This document shows, piece after piece, positions 19,436-29,066 of a stretch of 64,000 nt of DNA (its first letter is position 1; each line of letters opens with the position of its first letter). Origin of the DNA: Herbaspirillum sp. alder98 (GTDB lineage: Bacteria; Pseudomonadota; Gammaproteobacteria; Burkholderiales; Burkholderiaceae_D); contig NZ_JAIUCY010000001.1 of the NCBI RefSeq assembly GCF_020179755.1, forward strand, positions 806,001 through 870,000, given 5' to 3'. Both the position numbers and the translations under genes were made by a program. A model generated the notes under the pieces. That model did not search any database. It was given only the letters and a program-made list of their open reading frames with translations, and was not told the origin of the DNA.

Positions 19436-20503
19436 ATGAACAGCCACGTCAATCACCTCAACCTGAGCCTGCCGGCCGCCATCACGCAACTGGTGGCCGC
19501 CCCGCTGGCGCAGTGCAACCAGACCGAATTGCCCGCAGTGGTCGGCGATCTGCTATGCCAACTGGTCGACAATGGCCTGGACGCTTTGCCGCTGCCCGGT
19601 GAAGGCGACACGCTGCAACGCTGGCGCGCACTGGCGGCGGTGGCCGGGCTGGACCTGTCGCTGGCGAAGCTGTTCGAATCCCATACCGATGCCCTGGCAA
19701 TCCTGGCGCAAGCTGGCGAGGACGACCTGCCGCATCTGGCGCTGTGGGGCGTATGGTGTGCCGAATCGCCGCAGGCCGTGCTCAAGGTGCGCCCGCTCGC
19801 AAGAGACGAGACCGGCCACGATCGCCTGCTGCTGGATGGCGAAAAACACTGGTGCTCCGGCGCGCATGTGGTCAGCCATGGCTTGATCAGCTATCGCGAT
19901 GCCCAGGGCCGTTCTTGTCTGGCCGCACTGGACCTGGACCAGGAAGGCGTGCAGGTCATCGACGACGACTGGATGGCGGTCGGCATGGCCGCCACCCGCA
20001 CGGCGCGGCTGCAACTGAAAAACGCCGTGGCGCGCCCCATCGGCTCCCCCGACTTCTATCTGCAGCGGCCCGGCTTCTGGCAAGGCGGCGCCGGCATTGC
20101 GGCTTGCTGGTTCGGCGCCGCCACAGCGCTGGCCGACACGCTGCGTGAGCAACTTGCCCAGCGCCATGACGAACACGCATTGGCACGCCTGGGCAGCACC
20201 GAGTGCGCGTTGCACGCCGCGGCGCAATGCCTGCGCGCCGCCGCCCGCTGGATCGATCGCAATCCCGCCACCGATGCCATGCGCCTGACATTGCGCGCGC
20301 GCCTCACGGTCGAAGCCGCCGCGCAACAGAGCATCAACGATATCGGCGCCGCACTGGGTCCCCGCCCGTATTGCGCCGATCGCCGCACTGCACGCCTGCT
20401 GGCCGACCTGCCGGTCTTTCTGCGGCAGAGTCACGCCGGACGCGACCTGGCCCAACTGGGCGCAACCTGCCTCGACACGGAGCACACCCCATGGCAACTC
20501 TGA
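19436..20503 (+). CDS. acyl-CoA dehydrogenase-like flavoprotein (first gene of a four-gene operon)
   Basis: A 355-residue protein with the acyl-CoA dehydrogenase plan, somewhat short for the family (about 380). The middle beta domain is recognisable in LLLDGEKHWCSGAHVVSHGLI, and the C-terminal helices contain INDIGAALGPRPYCADRRTARLLADLPVFLRQSHAGRDLAQLG. I cannot locate the usual catalytic Glu with confidence, so the reaction (dehydrogenation or another flavin reaction on an acyl or carrier-bound substrate) is open. The ATG at 19436 has a weak GGAA upstream. Its end overlaps the next gene by 13 bases, so translation is coupled to the deacetylase, methyltransferase and glycosyltransferase genes. 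Confidence 0.82.
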   Translation: MNSHVNHLNLSLPAAITQLVAAPLAQCNQTELPAVVGDLLCQLVDNGLDALPLPGEGDTLQRWRALAAVAGLDLSLAKLFESHTDALAILAQAGEDDLPHLALWGVWCAESPQAVLKVRPLARDETGHDRLLLDGEKHWCSGAHVVSHGLISYRDAQGRSCLAALDLDQEGVQVIDDDWMAVGMAATRTARLQLKNAVARPIGSPDFYLQRPGFWQGGAGIAACWFGAATALADTLREQLAQRHDEHALARLGSTECALHAAAQCLRAAARWIDRNPATDAMRLTLRARLTVEAAAQQSINDIGAALGPRPYCADRRTARLLADLPVFLRQSHAGRDLAQLGATCLDTEHTPWQL

Positions 20504-21258
20504 CTCAACCCGCTGATGCACGCTTCATCGATATCGTCGGCGGCACTGCCGAACATGAATGGCAAGCCTGCCCCCAGCTCCAGGCGCTGCCCGAACTGGA
20601 ACTGTGCCACCTGGTCCCGCCGCGATCGCGGGCGGTGATACTGGCGCCCCATCCCGACGACGAGACCCTCGGCTGCGGCGGACTGATTGCTCGCCTGGCC
20701 ATGATGATGCGCAACATCACCGTGGTCGCCGTCAGCGATGGCGAAGGCAGTCACCCGCCATCGTCGGCGCTGGCGGCCCAATTGCCCCGCCTGCGCGCCA
20801 GTGAAAGCGAAGACGCCATGCGCTGCCTCGGCGCCGAACATGTCGAGGTGCTGCGTGTGGGCATCGCCGATGGCCGGGTCCAGCAGCATCGCGAACAACT
20901 CAAGGATTGGTTGAGCCTGCACCTGCGAGCGACCGATATCGTATTCGCCCCATGGCGCATGGATGGCCACCCCGATCATGAAGCCGTCGGCAACGTTGCC
21001 CTCGACCTGGAGCACGAGCTCGGCTGCAAGCTGATCGAAGTACCAATCTGGGGTTGGCACTGGGCCGATCCGCAAGGGCGTTCGATCCCCTGGGGCCGGG
21101 CCCGCAAGCTGGCCTTCGACCCCGCCACCGAGTGGAAGAAGCGACGCGCGCTGCGCTGCTACCAAAGCCAGATCGAGCATGACGGCGAACGCGCAGCGGT
21201 CTTGCCGTCCCCCGTGCTGGCGCACTTTGCACGACCTTATGAGGTGTTCTTCGTATGA
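20491..21258 (+). CDS. PIG-L (LmbE) family N-acetylglucosaminyl deacetylase-like protein
   Basis: Zinc hydrolase of 255 residues in a family that removes N-acetyl groups from N-acetylglucosamine conjugates (as in MshB, BshB and PIG-L). The zinc motif APHPDDE is at 52-58 (His54, Asp56, Asp57). The second ligand block GHPDHEAVG is at 159-167 (His160, His163). The C-terminal half carries the Trp-rich stretch PIWGWHWADPQGRSIPWGR. The ATG at 20491 lies inside the end of the dehydrogenase gene, and its TGA overlaps the methyltransferase ATG (ATGA at 21255). The substrate is probably a small glycoconjugate made by the neighbours (inference). Confidence 0.9.
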   Translation: MATLTQPADARFIDIVGGTAEHEWQACPQLQALPELELCHLVPPRSRAVILAPHPDDETLGCGGLIARLAMMMRNITVVAVSDGEGSHPPSSALAAQLPRLRASESEDAMRCLGAEHVEVLRVGIADGRVQQHREQLKDWLSLHLRATDIVFAPWRMDGHPDHEAVGNVALDLEHELGCKLIEVPIWGWHWADPQGRSIPWGRARKLAFDPATEWKKRRALRCYQSQIEHDGERAAVLPSPVLAHFARPYEVFFV

Positions 21259-21878
21259 GTCGCGAGGATCCGCCCCTGTCGCTGCAGGTCGCCGGCGTGG
21301 CCGGCCCTGCCAGCCATTTCGACCAGTTGTATGCCGCCAGCAATGACCCCTGGAACTACGGCGACAGCTGGTACGAACAGCGCAAGCGCGCGATCCTGAT
21401 GGGTATCCTGCCGCGCCCCACATTCAAGGCCGCCTATGAACCCGGCTGCGGCAACGGTGAACTGACGCTGGCATTGGCACCGCGTTGCGAGCGCTTGCTG
21501 GCCTCGGACTTCTGCCAGCAAGCGGTCGACATCGCACGTGAGCGCACTGTCCATCTGCCGCAGGTGAGCGTGCGTCGCGAGAGCCTGCCCGAGCAATGGC
21601 CGGCGCTGTCGTCGACTTCGCTCGAGTTCGAGCTGGTGGTGTTATCCGAGCTTTGTTATTACTTCGACGCCATGCAACTGATTGAGATATCGGCGCTGGC
21701 CGTGGCCAGCCTGACGACGGGCGGCCATCTGCTGGCCTGTCACTGGAAGAAGGAATTCGATGATCGCCTGCAGCCGACGCGCTCGATGCATGGCCTGCTG
21801 GACCGCAATGGCCGACTGCGCCGCACGGCCTGCTACGAAGACGACGATTTCCTGCTCGACCTGTGGGAAAAGCATTGA
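21255..21878 (+). CDS. NodS-like SAM-dependent methyltransferase
   Basis: A class I methyltransferase of 207 residues. HFDQLYAASNDPWNYGDSWYEQRKRAILMGILP (about 21-53) is the pattern seen in the nodulation protein S family, which N-methylates the deacetylated glucosamine end of Nod factors. The SAM-binding motif I is YEPGCGNGE at 61-69, with SDFCQQAVDIAR as the following acidic strand. It is coupled to the deacetylase by ATGA and followed 19 bases later by the glycosyltransferase. N-methylation of an amine freed by the deacetylase is an attractive inference. In some genomes, as I recall, the deacetylase and this domain are fused, which would support a shared pathway. Confidence 0.9.
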   Translation: MSREDPPLSLQVAGVAGPASHFDQLYAASNDPWNYGDSWYEQRKRAILMGILPRPTFKAAYEPGCGNGELTLALAPRCERLLASDFCQQAVDIARERTVHLPQVSVRRESLPEQWPALSSTSLEFELVVLSELCYYFDAMQLIEISALAVASLTTGGHLLACHWKKEFDDRLQPTRSMHGLLDRNGRLRRTACYEDDDFLLDLWEKH

Positions 21879-21897
21879 CCGCCGCCGGAGCCCGACC

Positions 21898-22545
21898 ATG
21901 ATCGGCATCGTGATCCCCGCGCACAACGAAGAACAATACCTGGCAGCCTGCCTGTGCGCCGCACGCGTGGCCGCCACCCACCCGCAGTTGGGGGATGAAG
22001 CGGTCAGGATCGTGGTGGCGCTGGATGCCTGCACCGATGCCTCGAGCCGGGTAGCGCTGCGACACGGCGCTGCCGTGACCCACCTGCAGGCACGCAACGT
22101 CGGCATGGCGCGTGCCCAGGGCGCACGCATGTTGCTGGGTGAAGGCGCGCGCTGGCTGGCCTTTACCGATGCGGACAGCACGGTATGGCCCGACTGGCTG
22201 GCGGCGCAGCTGATGCTGGGCGCCGACGCCGTCTGCGGCACCGTGGCCGTGCACGACTGGGGGGCGCACACGCCTAAGGTAGCTGCGCACTTTGCGCAAA
22301 CCTATCAGGACCGCGATGGCCACCGCCACATCCACGGCGCCAATTTCGGCATCTCGGCCAAGGCTTATGAACAGGTCGGTGGTTTCAGTCCGCTGGCCTG
22401 CCATGAGGATGTGGCGATGGTCGAGGCACTGATGGCCTCAGGGGTGCAGATTGCCTGGAGCGCGCAGCCCCGCGTGACTACCAGCGCGCGCACGGCCAGC
22501 AAGGCGCCGGGCGGATTTGGCGACACCTTGCGCGCCTGGGCGTAA
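21898..22545 (+). CDS. family 2 glycosyltransferase
   Basis: A GT-A fold transferase of 215 residues, small for the family and without membrane segments. The nucleotide-sugar motif IPAHNEEQYLAACL opens the protein. ARNVGMARAQGARMLL precedes the metal motif DADS (in WLAFTDADSTVWPDWL). The acceptor side has HIHGANFGISAKAYEQVGGF and CHEDVAMVEAL, the usual ED block. GGAG precedes the ATG by 7 bases. It ends the operon and is followed by a bidirectional terminator. With the deacetylase and methyltransferase it suggests building and trimming of a sugar-containing small molecule; donor and acceptor are unknown. Confidence 0.9.
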   Translation: MIGIVIPAHNEEQYLAACLCAARVAATHPQLGDEAVRIVVALDACTDASSRVALRHGAAVTHLQARNVGMARAQGARMLLGEGARWLAFTDADSTVWPDWLAAQLMLGADAVCGTVAVHDWGAHTPKVAAHFAQTYQDRDGHRHIHGANFGISAKAYEQVGGFSPLACHEDVAMVEALMASGVQIAWSAQPRVTTSARTASKAPGGFGDTLRAWA

Positions 22546-22561
22546 TAAAGCTGGGCCAAAT

Positions 22562-22594
22562 AAAAAAGGCGCCGTAGCGCCCTTCTCTTTTTTT
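22562..22594. terminator. bidirectional terminator
   Basis: GGCGC-CGTA-GCGCC is flanked by an A run on the left and a C/T-rich run ending in seven T on the right. It can serve the glycosyltransferase operon (+) and the small gene on the minus strand. Confidence 0.85.
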
Positions 22595-22608
22595 CCGGAC
22601 AAGTTCGA

Positions 22609-22848
22609 TCACGGCGGCAGGTCGCCGACCGAAGGCATCCGGTTCTTCGGCGGATCGGCCTCGGGACTTTCGTATTGCGTCACGCCGGTGGCCGAATGCA
22701 GCTTCGGCGACCATCCCTTTCCGACCAGGCCGCCGATATCGCCCAGCGTCGCGCCCGGTGTGCCGCCCGCACGCAATGTCTTGCGCACCTTCCAGGCCGC
22801 CAGTACGCCCAGCGTCAGTCCCAACATCTGAATTGCCTTGAGCTTCAT
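22609..22848 (-). CDS. small hypothetical protein with N-terminal hydrophobic helix (79 aa)
   Basis: I do not recognise it. MKLKAIQMLGLTLGVLAAWKVRK forms a short basic-flanked hydrophobic segment (about 6-20), either a membrane anchor or an uncleaved signal. The rest is Gly/Pro-rich and hydrophilic, ending MPSVGDLPP. AAGGAAGGC lies just before the ATG. It starts 26 bases after the BrkB-like gene on the same strand and probably shares its transcript, so a role at the inner membrane with that protein is plausible. Confidence 0.7.
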   Translation of the reverse strand: MKLKAIQMLGLTLGVLAAWKVRKTLRAGGTPGATLGDIGGLVGKGWSPKLHSATGVTQYESPEADPPKNRMPSVGDLPP

Positions 22849-22874
22849 GATGCCTTCCTTTCAAAGTAGATGAA

Positions 22875-24320
22875 TCAATGGCCGCTGCCGTGCACCTTCT
22901 GCAGCCCATCCTGCGTTTGCGCCAGGTTGCCCTGGTGATCGTGCAGCGCACTGACCAGTTTCTGGCGCACCGCGCGCGAGCCGAAGTTGTTGGCGTAGAT
23001 CCAGGTGAATTCGGCGCCCAGCAGGAATATCTGCGCCGAGTAGTAGATCCATACCAGCAGCAGTGCAAACGATCCGGCCGCACCGAAGCCGGAGGTCATG
23101 CCGGTGCTGCCGAGGTACAAGCCGATCAGGTACTTGCCGATGATGAAGAGGATGGTGGTGGCCACTGCGCCGATCCAGACATCGCGCCACGACAGCGTCA
23201 CGCGCGGCATGAATTTGTAGATCACCGAGAACAGCGTCGAGAACACCACGAACGACAGCGCGAAGTTGAGCGCCTGCAGCACCAGTTGCCAGCCCTCGAA
23301 CCAGCCGCCCCACCAGCGTCCGATCGCGGCCAGGCCGGCGCTGACCACCAGCGAAATGATCAGCATGAAGCCCAGCCCCAGGATCAAGCCGAACGATAGC
23401 AGGCGGGTACGCAGCAATTGCCACACGCCGGTCTTGCGGGCCACTGCCGGAATGCGCCAGATGCGGTCCAGCGCACTCTGCAATTCCGAAAAGACCGCGG
23501 TGGCGCCGACGGCCAGCGTGACCACGCTGATGGCGGCGGCAATCAGGCCTTCGCGCGGTTCACTGGCCGACTTGACCAGGCCCTGGATGGCGATGGCGCC
23601 TTCGGTACCGACGATGTCGCGAATCTGGTTCACGATCTCGCCCTGGGCGGCGTCATGACCAAACACCATGCCGGCCACGGCGATGGCGATGACCAGCATC
23701 GGCGCAATCGAAAAGATGGTGTAGTAGGCAATCGCCGCCCCCATGCTGGGAGCAAAGTCATCGAGCCAGGCATTGACGGCGGCCACCGTCATCTGCCAGC
23801 CCTGCTGCAGGCGCGTGCCGCCCTTGATCATCTTGACTTCGGCGGCCGGGTCCAGGTATTCGGTGGGCGACGGTTCGAGATCAGCCTTGATGTTGCTGAT
23901 CCGTGCGCCCGACGGATGCACCAGCCTGGCGGCGCTATCGTCGACCACCTTGGTCGTCCTGGGCGTGCTGTTTTTGCGATAGGCCGCCACCAATGGCAGC
24001 AATAGCGTCGCCACGCGGATGGCGCGTTCGATTCCATGCGGCTTGCCGTCACGATTGACTGCGCTGTAGTGCAAAGGCTTGGCGCTGTCGGCGACCTTCG
24101 CCTTGGCTGGCGCCGTCGTGACCGATGCGGCCGGTTTGCGCCGGCGCCGCGCCAGCCAGATGCCCAGACCGGCACTCAAGACCGATCCCGCAACCAGACC
24201 GCCTACGGTCGGGTTGTCATGTTCAGGATGGGGCTCAGCATGCGGCCCGACATCGGAATGCTTGGGGTCGGCGACTGCTTCGCGCCGGCCATGCAAGAAA
24301 TCATAGGGTTGGCTGCTCAT
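22875..24320 (-). CDS. YihY/BrkB family inner-membrane protein
   Basis: A 481-residue integral membrane protein. The BrkB domain (about 185-465) begins with DDFAPSMGAAIAYYTIFSIAPMLVI and shows about six membrane segments, with the family pattern WRDVWIGAVATTILFIIGKYLIGLYLG followed by GAAGSFALLLVWIYYSAQIFLLGAEFTW. The N-terminal extension (about 1-180) is unusual: it contains a further hydrophobic stretch (VGGLVAGSVLSAGLGIWLARRRR) and a low-complexity hydrophilic region. The molecular function of the family is not settled, as early ribonuclease BN claims were withdrawn. I chose the ATG at 24320 (MSSQPYDFLHG); the in-frame extension to 24455 has poor coding character. Confidence 0.88.
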   Translation of the reverse strand: MSSQPYDFLHGRREAVADPKHSDVGPHAEPHPEHDNPTVGGLVAGSVLSAGLGIWLARRRRKPAASVTTAPAKAKVADSAKPLHYSAVNRDGKPHGIERAIRVATLLLPLVAAYRKNSTPRTTKVVDDSAARLVHPSGARISNIKADLEPSPTEYLDPAAEVKMIKGGTRLQQGWQMTVAAVNAWLDDFAPSMGAAIAYYTIFSIAPMLVIAIAVAGMVFGHDAAQGEIVNQIRDIVGTEGAIAIQGLVKSASEPREGLIAAAISVVTLAVGATAVFSELQSALDRIWRIPAVARKTGVWQLLRTRLLSFGLILGLGFMLIISLVVSAGLAAIGRWWGGWFEGWQLVLQALNFALSFVVFSTLFSVIYKFMPRVTLSWRDVWIGAVATTILFIIGKYLIGLYLGSTGMTSGFGAAGSFALLLVWIYYSAQIFLLGAEFTWIYANNFGSRAVRQKLVSALHDHQGNLAQTQDGLQKVHGSGH

Positions 24321-24676
24321 GGTAGGTCTCACGCAATGCCTCCGCCAGTGGAAGCTCACTTTGTGACCCATCGCCGCAGCGATTGTTCCGGTTGCGGCGC
24401 CGCATGCGATTGCCGCCATGCATTCAGGGACAGGCACTGACAGCGCAGGCGGCAATGGCCATGTCAGCCTGCGCGCCGCGCCACGCGATGTTGCGATGCA
24501 TGGTATAAATATCGTCCGCTGGGCGGCTCGCCATCACATCGTGCGTTGCCAGCTTCACAACAATCAGATCACCAGATCAACGAATCGCGAGACGCCACAC
24601 CCTCAACTCCCCAGTTCGCTGCCGCCGTGCACACTGGCCGGCAGCTTCCCCAACCCCACTTCAACAAGGATCGCAC
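24321..24676. other. divergent intergenic region (356 bp)
   Basis: It holds no supported gene. A -10-like TATAAA at 24504-24509 has no matching -35. AAGGA at 24665-24669 is the ribosome-binding site of the aldehyde dehydrogenase gene. Confidence 0.4.
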
Positions 24677-26110
24677 ATGTATAAGGACGTACAGCTTTTC
24701 ATCAACGGCGAATGGACCGCCAGCGTTTCGGGCCGCACCATCGACGTCATCAACCCTGCGACCGAAGAAGTGGTCGGCAAGATCGCCCATGCCGGCCGCG
24801 AAGACCTGGACCGTGCGCTGGACGCCGCCCAGAAGGGCTTCGAGATCTGGCGCAACACGTCGGCCTTCGAGCGTTCGAAGATCATGCGTCGCGCCGCCAA
24901 CCTGCTGCGCGAGCGCGCCGACGAAATCGCGCTGCTGATGAGCATCGAGCAGGGCAAGCCACTGGCCGAGGCCAAGATGGAAACCCTGGGTTCGGCCGAC
25001 ACCATCGACTGGTTCGCCGAAGAAGCCCGCCGCACCTACGGCCGTCTGGTGCCGTCCCGCGTGCCGGGCGCGTATCAGATGGTGATCAAGGAGCCGGTCG
25101 GTCCGGTGGCCGCCTTCACGCCCTGGAATTTTCCGATCAACCAGGTGGTGCGCAAGCTGTCGGCCGCCCTGGCAGCCGGCTGTTCGATCATCGTCAAGGC
25201 CCCTGAAGAAACCCCGGCGTCGCCGGCCGAACTGATCCGCGCCTACGCCGATGCCGGCGTGCCTGCTGGCGTGATCAACCTGGTCTATGGCGTGCCTGCC
25301 GAGATTTCGGAATATCTGATCCCGCATCCGGTGATCAAGAAGATTTCCTTCACCGGCTCGACCCCGATCGGCAAGCAACTGGCAGCGCTGGCCGGCCAGC
25401 ACATGAAGCGCGCGACCATGGAACTGGGCGGCCACGCTCCGGCCATCGTGTTCGACGATGCCGACATCGATGCCGCCGTCAAGAACCTGGCAGGCGCCAA
25501 GTTCCGCAATGCCGGTCAGGTCTGCGTGGCGCCGACCCGCTTCCTGGTGCAAAAGAACGTGTTCAATGCCTTCGTCGACAAGTTCGTGACCTACGCCGAG
25601 CAACTGAAGGTCGGCAATGGCCAGGAAGCCGGCATCACCATGGGTCCGGTGGCCAACGAGCGCCGCATCCCGGCACTCGAGGCGCTGATCGACGACGCCG
25701 TGGCCCAGGGTGCGCAACTGCGCACCGGCGGCAAGCGCATCGGCAACAAGGGTTACTTCTTCCAGCCAACGGTGCTGACCAACCTGCCGCTGTCGGCCCG
25801 CGCGATGAACGAAGAACCGTTCGGCCCGCTGGCGCTGATCAACTCCTTCGACACGCTCGACGAAGTCATCGCCGAAGCCAATCGCCTGCCGTTCGGCCTG
25901 GCGGCCTATGCCTTCGTCAAGTCGTCGCAGGTCAAGCATGCGCTGGCCTCGCGGGTCGAGAGCGGCATGCTGACCATCAACCACATGGGCCTGGCCATTC
26001 CGGAAGTGCCGTTCGGCGGCATCAAGGATTCGGGCTACGGTTCGGAGGGCGGCACCGAGGCGATCGAAGCCTACGTCAACACCAAGTTCGTATCGCAGCT
26101 GGATGTGTGA
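24677..26110 (+). CDS. NAD(P)-dependent aldehyde dehydrogenase, succinate-semialdehyde type
   Basis: Aldehyde dehydrogenase superfamily enzyme of 477 residues. The cofactor region shows [34 protein letters not shown], the glycine motif FTGSTPIGK, the general base in [12 protein letters not shown] and the nucleophile Cys in [17 protein letters not shown]. The overall pattern fits succinate-semialdehyde dehydrogenases and related oxo-acid semialdehyde enzymes. It stands alone, with no gabT or sugar-acid gene nearby, so the substrate stays open and I give no symbol. A strong terminator follows. Confidence 0.88.
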   Translation: MYKDVQLFINGEWTASVSGRTIDVINPATEEVVGKIAHAGREDLDRALDAAQKGFEIWRNTSAFERSKIMRRAANLLRERADEIALLMSIEQGKPLAEAKMETLGSADTIDWFAEEARRTYGRLVPSRVPGAYQMVIKEPVGPVAAFTPWNFPINQVVRKLSAALAAGCSIIVKAPEETPASPAELIRAYADAGVPAGVINLVYGVPAEISEYLIPHPVIKKISFTGSTPIGKQLAALAGQHMKRATMELGGHAPAIVFDDADIDAAVKNLAGAKFRNAGQVCVAPTRFLVQKNVFNAFVDKFVTYAEQLKVGNGQEAGITMGPVANERRIPALEALIDDAVAQGAQLRTGGKRIGNKGYFFQPTVLTNLPLSARAMNEEPFGPLALINSFDTLDEVIAEANRLPFGLAAYAFVKSSQVKHALASRVESGMLTINHMGLAIPEVPFGGIKDSGYGSEGGTEAIEAYVNTKFVSQLDV

Positions 26111-26130
26111 TCGGGTGGGATGATGGAATG

Positions 26131-26166
26131 AAAACGGCGAACCGGTTAAACGGTTCGCCGTTTTTT
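26131..26166. terminator. bidirectional terminator
   Basis: AAAACGGCGAACCG-GTTAAA-CGGTTCGCCGTTTT is a perfect 14-base stem followed by T on the + strand and preceded by A on the other. It separates the convergent aldehyde dehydrogenase and ftsK genes. Confidence 0.93.
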
Positions 26167-26200
26167 CTTGGCACGCAAGCAGGTGCCTGTCACAACGGTT

Positions 26201-29050
26201 TTACTCTTCTCCCGACGGCGGCACCAGGATATCCCGGCTGCCGTTGCGCGACATGGCCGACAGCACGCCGGCCGTCTCCATCTGCTCCACCAGCCGTGCG
26301 GCACGGTTGTAGCCGATGCGCAACTGCCGCTGCACCGATGAGATCGAAGCCCGGCGCGACTTCAGCACGAAGGCCACGGCCTCGTCGTACAGCGGATCGG
26401 CTTCGGGGTCGGGCGTGTCGCCGCCGAACATGTCGCCCTGGCTGGCATCGTCTGGAATCGGCGGCGCCAGGATTTCTTCGATGTACTGCGGCGGACCGAA
26501 CGACTTGAGGTATTCGACCACCCGGTGCACCTCTTCGTCAGAGACGAACGCGCCATGCACGCGCTGGGGATAACCCGAACCCGGCGGCAGGAACAGCATG
26601 TCGCCATGGCCCAGCAGTGACTCGGCGCCCATCTGGTCGAGCACCGTGCGCGAGTCGATCTTGGACGACACCTGGAACGCCACGCGGGTCGGGATGTTGG
26701 CCTTGATCAGGCCGGTGATCACATCCACCGACGGCCGCTGGGTGGCCAGGATCAGATGCACGCCGGCGGCCCGCGCCTTCTGCGCCAGGCGGGCGATCAG
26801 CTCTTCGACCTTCTTGCCGACCACCATCATCAGGTCGGCCAGTTCGTCGATGACGATGACGATGGTGGGCAGCTTGTCGAGCGGCTCGGGGGCGTCCGGC
26901 GTCAGGCTGAACGGGTTCGCGATCTTCTCGCCACGGGCAGCGGCATCGTCGATCTTCTGGTTGTAGCCGGCCAGGTTGCGCACGCCCAGGCGCGACATCT
27001 TCTTGTAGCGGCGTTCCATTTCCTCGACTGCCCAGTTCAGCGCATGCGCGGCTTCGCGCATGTCGGTCACCACCGGCGCCAGCAGATGCGGAATGCCTTC
27101 GTAGATCGACAGTTCCAGCATCTTGGGGTCGATCATGATCAGGCGCACTTCGTCCGGCGTCGCCTTGTAGAGCAGCGACAGGATCATGGCATTGATCGCC
27201 ACCGACTTGCCCGAGCCGGTGGTGCCGGCCACCAGCATGTGCGGCGCACGCGCCAGGTCGGTGACCACCGGGATGCCGGTGATGTCCTTGCCCATGGCCA
27301 GCGTCAGCAGCGAGGACGACTTGCGGTAAGGCTCGGAACGCACGATCTCGGACAGCTTGATCATCTGCCGCTTGGCATTGGGCAGTTCCAGCCCCATGCA
27401 GGTCTTGCCGGGAATGGTCTCGACCACCCGGATCGAGGTCAGCCCCAGGGCGCGCGAAAGGTCCTTGACCAGGTTGACCACCTGGGCGCCGCGCACGCCT
27501 TGCGCCGGCTCGACCTCGAAACGGGTAATCACCGGACCCGCCTCGGCCCCCAGCACCGTCACCGGCACCTTGAATTCCTTGAGCCGCTGTTCGATCAGGC
27601 GGCCGGTCTCGGCCAGTTGCTCGGCATCGACCTCGATGGCTGCGTCCTGGCGCACATCGAGCAACTCCAGCGCCGGCAGCGGGATATCGACCCGAGGACC
27701 ATCATCGACATCGTCGATCATCATCCGGGCCAGCACAGCAGGCGCCGGGGCCTGGACGCTGAATGCTGCGGGCGGCACGGCCGGCGTCGACGGCGGCGCG
27801 GGCGAGAACAGCTCGAACGGCGTCAGCGGTTCCAGCGTCTGGCTCAACGCGCCGTCGGGTTCGAACGGGGCGTAGGGTTCGTGTTCTTCCTGCGCCGGGA
27901 TGTCATCCCAGGGCGAGCGCGCTACCGGCTCCGGCGGCGCTGGGGGCGCGACGACCGGCGACGATGCAATGACGGGCGCTTCAACCGGCACCTCCGCGGG
28001 CGTATCGAGCGGCAGCTCAACCGGCGGTTCCGGCACCTGGGGCAACGCGATCTGCGGTGCGGCTACCGGTTCGGGCGTGGCCGGGCGCATCGCCTCCTGC
28101 AGCGAGCGCATCAGGCGCGTCGGCACCGCTTCGGCGTGACCGCCGGCGACCACCGGTGGCGTCTCGCGTGGACTGCGGCCGACGCTGCTGATGCGCATGC
28201 CGCGTGCGATCGAGGGCGGGATATGCTGCTGCGGCGCCGACGGCGACGCCGCCCGCGACAGGCTGGCATTGGCGGCGGCACTGGCGGCGCTGATGGCATC
28301 ACTGGCCGTGGCGCGCGCCAGCATGGCGTCGGTCGGCCGTAACGATTCGAAGGCGGCCCATTCGGACTCGGGGCGCGCCTTGACCGCTTCGGCCGAGGGC
28401 TTGATGGCGGGCCACTTGCTGACCCGCGCCGGCCCCTCGGCGGGTGCGGCGCTGCGCGGGTTGCCACGCTGCAGCGACGACAACCTGACCTGCCAGTCTT
28501 CGCGTGGCGGCGCATCGTTCACGCGCGCGACGGGACGCTGGCGATGGGTGCCGGCAGGTGGCGTGGCGGCCGGGCGCGGCATGCGCCGTTCGGTGCTGGC
28601 GGCATTGCGCTGCATGGCCATGCGATTGCGTTCGCTTTCGATGCTGCCGCGACGGGGCAGCATCGAGGTCGGTTCAAGTTCGGGCGCATCGTCGAGGCTG
28701 CCACCGCGCTGGGCGCCGAACATGGCCCCCAGCAACCACTTCAGGCCAAGGCCGGCCATCAGCAGCAGCAGGATCACGGCGACGCCCTTGTTGATCTTGC
28801 CGGTGAGGCCTTCCATCAACGCAAACCCAAGAATATCGCCGCGCTGGCCATCGTCGCCGGTGTCGAACTGGGCCCGCAGCAGCGATTCGATGGCGCAACT
28901 GCCCACCAGCAGCATCAGGGTGCCGAGCCAGACGCGGATCGCGCCGCGTCCGCCGAGGATGGATCTGCGGGTCAGCAGCGACACGGCCACGCGCAACAGC
29001 AGCGGCAATATCCACAACACCGACCAGCCAAACCATTTGATGAAAATCAT
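26201..29050 (-). CDS. ftsK: FtsK/SpoIIIE DNA translocase
   Basis: Hexameric ATP-driven DNA pump that clears and aligns chromosome termini at the division septum. It has 949 residues. The N-terminus has about three hydrophobic segments (about 5-22, 37-55 and 89-107), fewer than the four of E. coli FtsK. A Pro/Ala/Arg-rich linker follows (about 125-425). The motor has Walker A GTTGSGKS (Lys at about 615) and Walker [14 protein letters not shown]. The C-terminal gamma winged helix ([41 protein letters not shown]) reads KOPS. Betaproteobacteria often carry two ftsK genes, so this may be either copy. It is the last gene of srkA-tag-ftsK. Confidence 0.95.
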   Translation of the reverse strand: MIFIKWFGWSVLWILPLLLRVAVSLLTRRSILGGRGAIRVWLGTLMLLVGSCAIESLLRAQFDTGDDGQRGDILGFALMEGLTGKINKGVAVILLLLMAGLGLKWLLGAMFGAQRGGSLDDAPELEPTSMLPRRGSIESERNRMAMQRNAASTERRMPRPAATPPAGTHRQRPVARVNDAPPREDWQVRLSSLQRGNPRSAAPAEGPARVSKWPAIKPSAEAVKARPESEWAAFESLRPTDAMLARATASDAISAASAAANASLSRAASPSAPQQHIPPSIARGMRISSVGRSPRETPPVVAGGHAEAVPTRLMRSLQEAMRPATPEPVAAPQIALPQVPEPPVELPLDTPAEVPVEAPVIASSPVVAPPAPPEPVARSPWDDIPAQEEHEPYAPFEPDGALSQTLEPLTPFELFSPAPPSTPAVPPAAFSVQAPAPAVLARMMIDDVDDGPRVDIPLPALELLDVRQDAAIEVDAEQLAETGRLIEQRLKEFKVPVTVLGAEAGPVITRFEVEPAQGVRGAQVVNLVKDLSRALGLTSIRVVETIPGKTCMGLELPNAKRQMIKLSEIVRSEPYRKSSSLLTLAMGKDITGIPVVTDLARAPHMLVAGTTGSGKSVAINAMILSLLYKATPDEVRLIMIDPKMLELSIYEGIPHLLAPVVTDMREAAHALNWAVEEMERRYKKMSRLGVRNLAGYNQKIDDAAARGEKIANPFSLTPDAPEPLDKLPTIVIVIDELADLMMVVGKKVEELIARLAQKARAAGVHLILATQRPSVDVITGLIKANIPTRVAFQVSSKIDSRTVLDQMGAESLLGHGDMLFLPPGSGYPQRVHGAFVSDEEVHRVVEYLKSFGPPQYIEEILAPPIPDDASQGDMFGGDTPDPEADPLYDEAVAFVLKSRRASISSVQRQLRIGYNRAARLVEQMETAGVLSAMSRNGSRDILVPPSGEE

Positions 29051-29066
29051 GCTGTGCCACCGTCCA

